The position numbers and the translations under genes were made by a program. A stretch of DNA of 6,334 bases from Streptomyces katrae (GTDB lineage: Bacteria; Actinomycetota; Actinomycetes; Streptomycetales; Streptomycetaceae): positions 1 to 6,334 of the forward strand of contig NZ_JZWV01001151.1 of NCBI RefSeq assembly GCF_000966975.1. The letters run 5' to 3'. Under the pieces are notes generated by a model that was not told the origin of the DNA, searched no databases, and saw nothing but the letters and a program-made list of their open reading frames with translations. Of the stretch, positions 1-5,196 are shown one piece after another (position 1 is the first letter of the stretch; each line of letters opens with the position of its first letter).

Positions 1-1826
1 GCGGGTGACTGCCAGTCGGGACCCAGCAGGCGGCCTATCCGATCCAGCCGCTGCACCACGGTGTTCACGTGCACGTGCAGCACCTCCTTCGCCCGGGCCT
101 GGCTCATGCCCGAGGCGAAGTACACCCGCAGGGTGTGGATCAGGTCGCTGCCGCGCCGGGCGTCGTAGTCCAGTACGGGCCCGAGCGCCGCCCGGACGTA
201 CCCGGACAGGTCCGGCCGGTCGCCCAGCAGGACGCCGAGGAACCCGAGTTCGGCGAGGGTGCTGCCGTCACCGGCCCGGCCCAGGGCGCACAGGGCCGTC
301 AGGCAGCGCAGCGCCTCCGCGTGCGCGGCGGGCAGCGCCGCCGGACCGCCCTCGGCCCGCGCCGCACCGACCGTCACCGGAGCGCCCACGGCCCGGCCCA
401 GCGCCGCCGCCAGCCCGGCGGCGTCCGCACCCGTGCCCGGCGCGGGCGCCAGCAGCACCGCGTGGTCGTGGTGGACCCCCGCCAGACCCCGGCGCTCCCG
501 TGCCTGGTGCGCGGCGGCCGCGAGCAGGCGCGGGCGCGGGGCGGTGTCGCTGTGCAGCACGAACAGGGCGTGCGGACGGGCCAGGTCGACCCCCAGCCTG
601 CGGGCGCGCTCGGCCAGCCCCGCCGGGTCACCGGAAGGACCGAGCAGATCACCGAGCAGCTCCCCCCGGATCCGGTCCTCGGTCTGCGCCACCGACCGCC
701 GCAGGAGCAGCAGCAGCGCCGTGACCATGGCGGCCCGTTCGAACAGCCGCCGCCCGGCCTCGTCCAGACCGGGCCGCCCGGTCAGGGTGACGCTCCCCAG
801 CAGCTCGGGGCCGGCCAGGACGGCGCACACCCAGTTGCCGTCCGAGGCGACCGCGCGTCCGCTGGTCCGGGAGGCGGTCACGGCCCGGGCGGGCGGAGCC
901 TGGGCCCGCGTCCGCGAGCGCGCCAGCTCCACGCCCTCGGCGTCGTGGACCAGCGTGCCCCCGTCGAGGAGCGCGCCGATGGCCGCCGCCACCGCGCCCA
1001 GGTCCCCGCCGCGCAGCACCAGGCCCGTGAGCCGGTCGTGCGCCTCCTCCGCCCGGCGCAGCGCGTCGCTGGTCTCCTGGATGGTGCGGGAGGCGACGCC
1101 CAGGTCGGCCAGGGCCCGGCGGGTCTCCTCCAGCAGCCGGGCCCCGTCGATGGCGATGGCCGCGTGGTCGGCGAGCGAGGACAGCAGCGCCACCTCGCGC
1201 GGACTGAACTCGCGCGGGCTGCGGTCGGCGGCGAACAGCACCCCGATCACCCTCGCCCCCAGCCGCAGCGGCACCCCCAGGATGGCGTGCAGGTCCTCCT
1301 CGCCGACCGCGCTGTCGATGGGACCGGTGTGGCGGAAGCGGGGGTCACGCTGGTAGTCGCCGGTGGCGTACGGGCGGGCGGTCTGCGCGACGAGCCCGCC
1401 GAGGCCCTCGCCCATGCCGAGCCGCAGCTGCTGGAACGCCGCCGACACCGAACCGTCGGTGACCCGCATGAAGGTGTCCCCGGCGGCCTCGTCGTTCAGC
1501 GACAGGTACGTGACGTCGGTGTGCAGGAGCTGCTTGGCCCGGTGGGTGATGGCCCGCAGCACGGAGTCCAGGTCCCGCAGCGCCGCCAGGTCGCCCGCCG
1601 TGTCGAACAGCGCGGTCAGCTCCGCCTCGCGCGTGCGGTGCTGGGCCAGCGTCCGGTGGATCTCCAGGGCCACCCCGGTGGCCTCCTCCAGGGCGGCCAG
1701 CTCGGCGGCGGAGGCGCCCGCCGCACGCGCGGACGCGACCGGCCGGGAGAACTCCTCGGCCGGCGCGCCCTGGGCCAGCAGCCCGAGCAGCTCCCGCAGT
1801 CTCGCGTCGGTCACGCCGCCGAGCAT
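1..1826 (-). CDS. GAF-domain PucR/CdaR-type transcriptional regulator, 3' end cut by window edge
   Basis: Likely a cytoplasmic DNA-binding regulator that senses a small molecule or redox signal through a GAF domain. 608 codons are visible with no stop. Residues 72-228 match a GAF domain (RLGMGEGLGGLVAQTARPY at about 135-153; ILGVPLRLG at 182-190; the closing SLADHAAIAI). A helical linker (about 229-265) and a divergent CdaR-like middle region (about 385-515) follow. Residues 560-605 are the diagnostic PucR C-terminal helix-turn-helix, with YFASGMSQARAKEVLHVHVN and then QRLDRIGRLLG. Family members usually end 15-40 residues after this motif, so only the tail is missing. I chose the ATG at 1826. 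An in-frame GTG at 1814, giving a VTDARLRELL start, is an equal rival because neither has a good Shine-Dalgarno sequence. The gene follows the MFS transporter by 13 bp on the same strand, which suggests co-transcription and perhaps translational coupling. Domain assignment is secure; the ligand is unknown. Confidence 0.93.
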   Translation of the reverse strand, partial: MLGGVTDARLRELLGLLAQGAPAEEFSRPVASARAAGASAAELAALEEATGVALEIHRTLAQHRTREAELTALFDTAGDLAALRDLDSVLRAITHRAKQLLHTDVTYLSLNDEAAGDTFMRVTDGSVSAAFQQLRLGMGEGLGGLVAQTARPYATGDYQRDPRFRHTGPIDSAVGEEDLHAILGVPLRLGARVIGVLFAADRSPREFSPREVALLSSLADHAAIAIDGARLLEETRRALADLGVASRTIQETSDALRRAEEAHDRLTGLVLRGGDLGAVAAAIGALLDGGTLVHDAEGVELARSRTRAQAPPARAVTASRTSGRAVASDGNWVCAVLAGPELLGSVTLTGRPGLDEAGRRLFERAAMVTALLLLLRRSVAQTEDRIRGELLGDLLGPSGDPAGLAERARRLGVDLARPHALFVLHSDTAPRPRLLAAAAHQARERRGLAGVHHDHAVLLAPAPGTGADAAGLAAALGRAVGAPVTVGAARAEGGPAALPAAHAEALRCLTALCALGRAGDGSTLAELGFLGVLLGDRPDLSGYVRAALGPVLDYDARRGSDLIHTLRVYFASGMSQARAKEVLHVHVNTVVQRLDRIGRLLGPDWQSP

Positions 1827-1839
1827 ACGGGCCGCCCGC

Positions 1840-3207
1840 TCAACGCCCGCTCGGAGCACCGGCCGAGGCCGCCGGCGCGGCCTTCCGGGCCCCGTCGAGG
1901 CTGCGGCCCCTGGTCTCCCGGGCGGCCAGCGCGGCCACCGCCGTCACCAGAGCCGCCGCGCACAGGTACACCGACACCGGCACGGACGAGCCGTAGTCCT
2001 TCAGCAGCTCGACGGCGACGATCGGCGCGAGCGCCCCGCCGAGCAGGGAGGCCAGCTGGGAGCCCATCGACGCCCCCGAGTACCGCACCCGGGTGTCGAA
2101 CATCTCCGAGATGAACGCGGCCTGCGGACCGTACATCGCCCCGTGCAGCAGCAGCCCCGCCGTGACGGCGACGGCGATCACCCCGAAAGACCGCGAGTCG
2201 AGCAGCGCGAAGAACGCGAACGCCCACCCGGCCATCCCGACCGCCCCCACCAGCGTCACCGCCCGCCGCCCGATACGGTCCGACAGCGCGCCCCACAGCG
2301 GGATCGTCACGAAGTGCACGGCCGAGCCGATCAGCACCGCGTTCAGGGCGTCCGACTTCGGCAGGTGCAGGTGCACGGTGACGTACACCAGCAGGAACGC
2401 GGTCAGAACGTAGTAGGAGACGTTCTCCCCCAGCCGCACCCCGATGGCCGTCACCACGTCCCGCCCGTGCGACCGGAACACCTCCACCACCGGCGGCCGC
2501 TGCCGCAGCCCCGCCGCCTCCTCGGCCTCCGCCCGGGCCCGCGCCTCCAGGAACGCCGGCGACTCCGAGACCGAGACCCGGATCCACAGCCCGACCACCA
2601 CCAGCACCCCGGACAGCAGGAACGGCACCCGCCACCCCCAGGCCAGGAACGCCTCGTCCGACTGCACGGCCGCCAGCAGCGCCAGCACCCCGGTCGCCAG
2701 GAGGTTCCCACCGGGCGCCCCGGCCTGCGGCCACGAGGCCCAGAACCCCCGGCTGCGGTCGTCCCCGTGCTCGGCGACCAGCAACACGGCCCCGCCCCAC
2801 TCCCCGCCCAGCGCGAACCCCTGCACCAGCCGCAGCAGGGTCAGCAGCACGGGCGCGAGAGCGCCGACACTCGCGTAGGTGGGCAGCAGCCCGATGGCGA
2901 AGGTGGCCCCGCCCATCATCAGCAGACTCACCACCAACAGCCGCTTGCGCCCGATCCGGTCCCCGAAATGCCCGAACACCACCCCGCCGAGCGGCCGCGC
3001 GGCAAACCCGACGGCATAGGTGAGGAACGCCAGCAGGGTCCCGACGAGGGGATCCCCGGCGGGAAAGAACAGGGTATTGAAGACGAGCGCGGCGGCGGAC
3101 CCGTAGAGGAAGAAGTCGTACCACTCGATGGTGGTCCCGACGAGACTGGCGGCAACGATCCTGCGTATGCCTGAGGGGCTCGTTCTGTTCGCTGCGGGGG
3201 AGACCAT
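1840..3207 (-). CDS. MFS transporter, metabolite:H+ symporter (MHS) family, ShiA-like
   Basis: A 455-aa inner-membrane secondary transporter, probably importing an organic acid or zwitterion with protons. Visible family marks are EWYDFFLYG in TM1 (residues 28-36), the loop 2-3 motif A GHFGDRIGRK (79-88), GGEWGGA in TM4-5 (134-140), the second half-domain copy GALSDRIGRR (306-315), and EMFDTRVRYSG (368-378), typical of MHS members such as shikimate, proline/betaine and alpha-ketoglutarate permeases. Roughly twelve hydrophobic segments can be traced, with a charged central loop near 215-250. Length is normal for the family. The frame stays open upstream to 3390, but the ATG at 3207 is preferred: GGAAG lies 8 bp before it, and the family N-terminus (SGIRRIVAASLVGTTIEWYD) begins just after. 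The substrate cannot be read from sequence. It is the first gene of a probable two-gene unit with the GAF/PucR regulator. Confidence 0.95.
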   Translation of the reverse strand: MVSPAANRTSPSGIRRIVAASLVGTTIEWYDFFLYGSAAALVFNTLFFPAGDPLVGTLLAFLTYAVGFAARPLGGVVFGHFGDRIGRKRLLVVSLLMMGGATFAIGLLPTYASVGALAPVLLTLLRLVQGFALGGEWGGAVLLVAEHGDDRSRGFWASWPQAGAPGGNLLATGVLALLAAVQSDEAFLAWGWRVPFLLSGVLVVVGLWIRVSVSESPAFLEARARAEAEEAAGLRQRPPVVEVFRSHGRDVVTAIGVRLGENVSYYVLTAFLLVYVTVHLHLPKSDALNAVLIGSAVHFVTIPLWGALSDRIGRRAVTLVGAVGMAGWAFAFFALLDSRSFGVIAVAVTAGLLLHGAMYGPQAAFISEMFDTRVRYSGASMGSQLASLLGGALAPIVAVELLKDYGSSVPVSVYLCAAALVTAVAALAARETRGRSLDGARKAAPAASAGAPSGR

Positions 3208-3215
3208 GTGCACCA

Positions 3216-3220
3216 CTTCC
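3216..3220 (-). promoter_or_regulatory. ribosome binding site deciding the MFS transporter start
   Basis: On the minus strand GGAAG lies 8 nt before the ATG at 3207. It supports this start over the much longer in-frame extension reaching 3390, whose extra residues do not look like transporter sequence. Confidence 0.6.
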
Positions 3221-3243
3221 AGGGGGTCTGCGGGGACGTCGGT

Positions 3244-3289
3244 GTCGCCACAACGTAGAAGTCCCCAGGTCAACGGCATATGTGGCGAC
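3244..3289. repeat. 9-bp perfect inverted repeat in the MFS upstream region (candidate operator)
   Basis: GTCGCCACA at 3244-3252 is matched exactly by its reverse complement TGTGGCGAC at 3281-3289, with 28 bp between. Pairing does not extend past either end. It lies 37-82 bp upstream of the transporter start. The distal arm falls inside the spacer of the weak candidate promoter at 3275-3302, an arrangement that would suit a repressor. The downstream GAF/PucR protein is the obvious candidate binder, but that is inference. If the transcript starts further upstream, it could instead form a leader stem. Confidence 0.45.
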
Positions 3290-3302
3290 CCATCACAATC
3301 AA
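3275..3302 (-). promoter_or_regulatory. weak candidate promoter for the MFS-regulator unit
   Basis: Minus strand TTGATT (3302-3297), a 16-bp spacer, then TATGCC (3280-3275). The match to a housekeeping promoter is partial. It would put the start of transcription near 3268 and leave about 60 nt of leader. A second -35-like TTGACC (3273-3268) has no convincing -10 partner. Confidence 0.22.
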
Positions 3303-3310
3303 GCCCCGTC

Positions 3311-3333
3311 TTGTGTGCTCCACCACCACACAA
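3311..3333. repeat. 7-bp perfect inverted repeat TTGTGTG-N9-CACACAA (candidate operator)
   Basis: TTGTGTG at 3311-3317 and CACACAA at 3327-3333 form a perfect dyad spanning 23 bp, with arm centres 16 bp apart, so the two arms lie about one and a half helical turns apart. It lies 104-126 bp upstream of the MFS start, in a locally A/T-richer stretch. No specific regulator can be named. Confidence 0.4.
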
Positions 3334-3375
3334 CCACCGCTGACTCATCTCCACTGCCGGAATCACCCCCTCGAA

Positions 3376-3438
3376 CGCGCCCTGCGGCACATCGCTAGCC
3401 GCCTCCCGAAGCGGTCATGGGGCCGGCCGCAGGGCGCG
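3376..3438. repeat. 13-bp perfect inverted repeat with nested stem between divergent genes
   Basis: CGCGCCCTGCGGC at 3376-3388 is exactly complementary to GCCGCAGGGCGCG at 3426-3438, with a 37-nt interval. The interval holds a smaller stem, CCGC (3399-3402) with GCGG (3411-3414). A second overlapping pair, ATCGCT (3391-3396) with AGCGAT (3440-3445), could form an alternative pairing. It sits between the minus-strand transporter and the plus-strand cluster, ending 18 bp before the ATG at 3457. It could be a leader RNA structure, a transcriptional barrier or a protein site. There is no T-tract, and no transposon end was recognised. Confidence 0.5.
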
Positions 3439-3456
3439 GAGCGATGGCGTAGCCGT

Positions 3457-3561
3457 ATGGGTGAGGTGAGTGCCGAATCCTCTGATGACGACCGTGCGGG
3501 CGGGTACAACCTGTACTGCGTGGGTCAGACCGTCTGCCCCGACTGGGTCGACGACTTGTGA
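3457..3561 (+). CDS. 34-aa hypothetical ORF, possibly the 5' part of the following gene in another frame
   Basis: Unknown function. The peptide has an acidic first half, a GG at residues 15-16, then YNLYCVGQTVCPDWVDDL with two cysteines. Of the 22 codons from 3493 to 3558, 20 end in G or C, as expected for real coding sequence here. Right after its TGA the frame one base ahead takes over the coding signal: 14 of 16 codons from 3560 to 3607 end in G/C, against 8 of 16 if the first frame continued. This suggests that the ORF and the gene at 3608 were, or are, one reading unit joined by a +1 shift. Alternatives are a free small peptide or a mutated gene. No good Shine-Dalgarno sequence precedes the ATG; GTG at 3466 is another possible start. 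Confidence 0.4.
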   Translation: MGEVSAESSDDDRAGGYNLYCVGQTVCPDWVDDL

Positions 3562-3607
3562 CGACGACCCGCACTGGCGACTGGACGAGATCGGCGAGAG
3601 CGCACCC

Positions 3608-4282
3608 ATGGACGACCACTTCACCGAGGCCCTTCTGGTACTGCGCCGGTTCGTCGGCGTCCCCCTCCCGGCCACCGACTGGCGCATCCGCGCGCTGGTA
3701 CGGCCGGACGGGGAGCACATCCGCATCCGTCTTGCCGACGCCGCCGGGCAGAACGTCCTCGTGGACCTGCCGACCAGCTTCGGCCGCAAGCACGGCAGTT
3801 GGTGGTACGTCGGCGCTCTGCGCCGTACAGCGGGCGGACTGGCCGTGGGAACCGTGCCCGTTGCCGCCGAGCGACAGGGGATTCCGTACGTCGACGTGGC
3901 GGAGTTGGTCGGTTCGGTCGTTCCCGAAGCGGCCGAGGTCACCCTGGACGACGGCATCGACTACCTCGTCGCCGACCTCGCCGGCGACCCCCTCTGGCAC
4001 GGTGCGACGCCCTCCGCGGCCCCCGAGCTGTATGTCCTGACGGGCTTCGATTACCACCACCCCGGCGTCGTCCGTGTCTACCTCGACCATGAGGGCCGCA
4101 CCATCGGCGTCGATCTTCCCTTGTCCGACGACGGAAGGCTGCGCCCGGTCCAGTGGTGGGCCTCGACCAAACTCATCGCCCTCCTGAACCCGGAAGAACC
4201 CACGACCCTGGCCGCTCACCAAACCCACGACGCCCACGACCCTCTCTGCGAAGCCGTCTACGACCTGACTGAGTGGGCCTGA
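3608..4282 (+). CDS. hypothetical protein with apparent internal duplication (224 aa)
   Basis: I do not recognise the family. The protein is soluble-looking, acidic, and has no signal peptide or membrane segment. The most striking feature is two similar stretches: residues 37-68 (HIRIRLADAAG, LVDLPTSFG, then WWYV) and 154-186 (VVRVYLDHEG, GVDLPLSDDG, then WWAS). Both share a beta-rich R-hydrophobic pattern, a VDLP-x-S core, and a tryptophan pair 13-15 residues later. A G/A-rich middle (70-130) separates them. The ATG at 3608 is chosen because GAGAG lies 7 nt upstream. The frame is open back to the GTG at 3470, and residues encoded at 3560-3607 also look coding, so the true N-terminus may lie upstream through a frameshift. 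The gene leads a rightward cluster of small unassigned genes. An immunity-like or regulatory partner role is conceivable, but nothing in the sequence proves it. Confidence 0.75.
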   Translation: MDDHFTEALLVLRRFVGVPLPATDWRIRALVRPDGEHIRIRLADAAGQNVLVDLPTSFGRKHGSWWYVGALRRTAGGLAVGTVPVAAERQGIPYVDVAELVGSVVPEAAEVTLDDGIDYLVADLAGDPLWHGATPSAAPELYVLTGFDYHHPGVVRVYLDHEGRTIGVDLPLSDDGRLRPVQWWASTKLIALLNPEEPTTLAAHQTHDAHDPLCEAVYDLTEWA

Positions 4283-4296
4283 CGGATACGTGTCCG
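4283..4296. repeat. 14-bp near-palindrome directly after the 224-aa gene stop
   Basis: CGGATACGTGTCCG starts at the first base after the TGA. All seven pairs match if one G-T pair is allowed. With no T-tract it is weak as a terminator. It may be an operator for the downstream small genes, or chance. Confidence 0.25.
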
Positions 4297-4317
4297 CCTC
4301 ATCACTACGGTGAGTGA

Positions 4318-4323
4318 GGGAGG
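4318..4323 (+). promoter_or_regulatory. strong ribosome binding site for the 33-codon ORF
   Basis: GGGAGG lies 5 nt before the ATG at 4329. It is the best Shine-Dalgarno sequence I noticed in the window and the main reason to take the short ORF seriously. Confidence 0.55.
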
Positions 4324-4328
4324 CGAGG

Positions 4329-4430
4329 ATGCAGCTACGTCCCCCCGTCACCCGTTTGCCCCGTCGGCAGCCCGCCATCATCACGGCCTACTACCGGGGG
4401 ATGTGGAAATGTCCGTCATGGGTCAACTGA
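4329..4430 (+). CDS. 33-aa hypothetical small ORF or leader peptide
   Basis: An arginine- and proline-rich start is followed by AIITAYYRGMWKCPSWVN and a TGA at 4428-4430. Of the 32 codons after the start, 24 end in G/C, which beats the overlapping frame over the same stretch (16 of 26). The last 22 bases overlap the start of the 151-aa gene at 4409, so ribosomes finishing here would be close to that start. Possible roles are a leader peptide that couples translation, a free small protein, or the remnant of a longer gene whose 3' part is lost. No family is recognised. Confidence 0.45.
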   Translation: MQLRPPVTRLPRRQPAIITAYYRGMWKCPSWVN

Positions 4431-4864
4431 CCTGCTCCGAGGGCTGCCTCGCTCGCGCACTTCGTGCTGTCTCCGCCGCCCTCCGGCACTACACGGACAC
4501 TCCCGTCGCCAGGCCGTACTACGTCCGCGGCTGTGTTCCCGAGCCGCAGGACGCGGCAGTGATCGTCGCGTTGTGGACCGGCCCGAGCGCACGGGAGAAG
4601 AGCAACCTGTTCCTACTTGTTCCGCTGGTGTCGGGCGGACTGGCCGTCCCGCCGTGGGGCGTGGTCGCGGGGCTGATGCGGCTCGGCCGGGGTACGCACC
4701 TGTTCGGCTCTGTCGGGCGGCGCTTCGACGGCAAGCCTGTTCTTGACGGTAGTGCGCTGGTGGAAGGCGGGGGCCGGTCCTGCCCGTGTGACGGTTCCCC
4801 GGAACCTGAAGGGCCGCTGGGCTTCTACTTCGAGCGCCCCGGCGAACCGAGGCACTACTCATGA
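4409..4864 (+). CDS. hypothetical protein, 151 aa
   Basis: No family recognised. The N-terminus has two cysteines (C9, C13) and a helical ALRAVSAALRHY stretch. A central hydrophobic part (SNLFLLVPLVSGGLAVPPWG, residues 65-84) could be buried beta strands or a single membrane-associated segment. Then come VVAGLMRLGRGTHLFGSVGR, a glycine-rich turn with CPC at 125-127, and an aromatic/acidic tail. ATG 4409 is preferred because GGGGGA ends 7 nt upstream. ATG 4418 is close behind, and the frame is open to a GTG at 4310, but that extension has poor codon bias and overlaps the 33-codon ORF. The TGA overlaps an ATG at 4861, but the ORF opened there is only 24 codons and lies over a strong hairpin, so I do not call it a gene. 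This is probably a real lineage-restricted gene. Confidence 0.65.
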   Translation: MSVMGQLTCSEGCLARALRAVSAALRHYTDTPVARPYYVRGCVPEPQDAAVIVALWTGPSAREKSNLFLLVPLVSGGLAVPPWGVVAGLMRLGRGTHLFGSVGRRFDGKPVLDGSALVEGGGRSCPCDGSPEPEGPLGFYFERPGEPRHYS

Positions 4865-4869
4865 GCCGA

Positions 4870-4888
4870 CGGGCGGGGGCCCCGCCCG
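4870..4888. terminator. strong GC hairpin just after the 151-aa gene (terminator-like)
   Basis: CGGGCGGGG (4870-4878) and CCCCGCCCG (4880-4888) are perfect inverted arms around a single base. As RNA this gives an 8-bp all-GC stem with a 3-nt loop. It begins 5 bp past the stop codon at 4864. It lacks a T-tract, which is common for actinobacterial stem-loop terminators. It would separate the small-gene cluster from the methyltransferase, or act as partial attenuation between them. Confidence 0.5.
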
Positions 4889-4912
4889 GTGGGCTGATGG
4901 TGGCACTGGAGG

Positions 4913-5077
4913 ATGGTGCGGGCGTGCCGTGCTGACCGGCTGACCGAGCGGTGGCCCGATGTGGAAGCGGCTTTGGCCGATGACGGACTGGCGGGTGCGG
5001 CTCGTGGGGCCAGGTACTGGTGGAGCGTCGGCCGTGACGTAGCGGCCGTCCACGAGTGGTCGTACCGTGTGCGCTGA
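4913..5077 (+). CDS. possible 54-aa small protein or gene remnant
   Basis: Unknown. The peptide reads plausibly as protein (ERWPDVEAALADDGLAGAAR, then YWWSVGRDVAAVHEWSYRVR) and about three quarters of its codons end in G/C. GGAGG directly abuts the ATG at 4913, and GTG at 4916 is 4 nt from it, so neither spacing is ideal. It overlaps no confident gene and lies just downstream of the hairpin at 4870-4888. It may be a real small protein or the tail of a decayed gene. Apart from the hairpin, this ORF and a candidate promoter, I see nothing else in the 4865-5196 gap. Confidence 0.3.
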   Translation: MVRACRADRLTERWPDVEAALADDGLAGAARGARYWWSVGRDVAAVHEWSYRVR

Positions 5078-5172
5078 CGCCCTCGGAGCGCGCCTACGTC
5101 CAGGGCCTCGGTGCGGGGGCAGAGCGACCGCGTATCCGTGTCAGGAAGGCCAAAACGGGTTGCTGCCGTGCA

Positions 5173-5178
5173 TATGAT
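5173..5178 (+). promoter_or_regulatory. candidate -10 element TATGAT for the methyltransferase
   Basis: TATGAT differs from the -10 consensus by one base in an otherwise GC-rich stretch. It ends 12 bp before the GTG at 5191 and 18 bp before the GTG at 5197, so transcription would begin within a few bases of the start codon. No good -35 sits at the right spacing. The absence of a clear Shine-Dalgarno sequence before either GTG is consistent with a leaderless or nearly leaderless transcript. Confidence 0.35.
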
Positions 5179-5196
5179 CGGCTTGGGTGCGTGCTC

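Noticed and set aside
69..2114. Very long plus-strand reading frame opposite the regulator
   Set aside because: It is antisense to the GAF/PucR gene and the MFS 3' end, with arginine/glutamine/glycine-rich low-complexity sequence typical of GC-rich antisense frames. The minus-strand frame has clear domains.
1363..3174. 603-codon plus-strand frame opposite the MFS transporter
   Set aside because: Composition is dominated by R, P, H and Q, with no domain. It is a mirror of the real transporter's codon bias.
1811..3253. 480-codon minus-strand frame overlapping the transporter
   Set aside because: It is an offset frame of the same strand, with glycine/arginine repeats and no membrane pattern. 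The 1840-3207 frame carries the MFS motifs.
3493..3561. RiPP-like core peptide after a GG in the 34-aa ORF
   Set aside because: The acidic leader, GG and two cysteines are suggestive, but no modifying enzyme, protease or exporter lies nearby. The frame-shift reading explains the data better. The methyltransferase is of a general family and not a RiPP marker.
3395..4384. 329-codon minus-strand frame across the 224-aa gene
   Set aside because: It is antisense; the plus frame has the better start, ribosome binding site and protein-like sequence. Confidence is moderate because the plus gene is itself unassigned.
4861..4935. 24-codon ORF starting at an ATGA overlap with the 151-aa gene
   Set aside because: Its high G/C third positions are explained by the hairpin at 4870-4888, and the peptide is short and low complexity.
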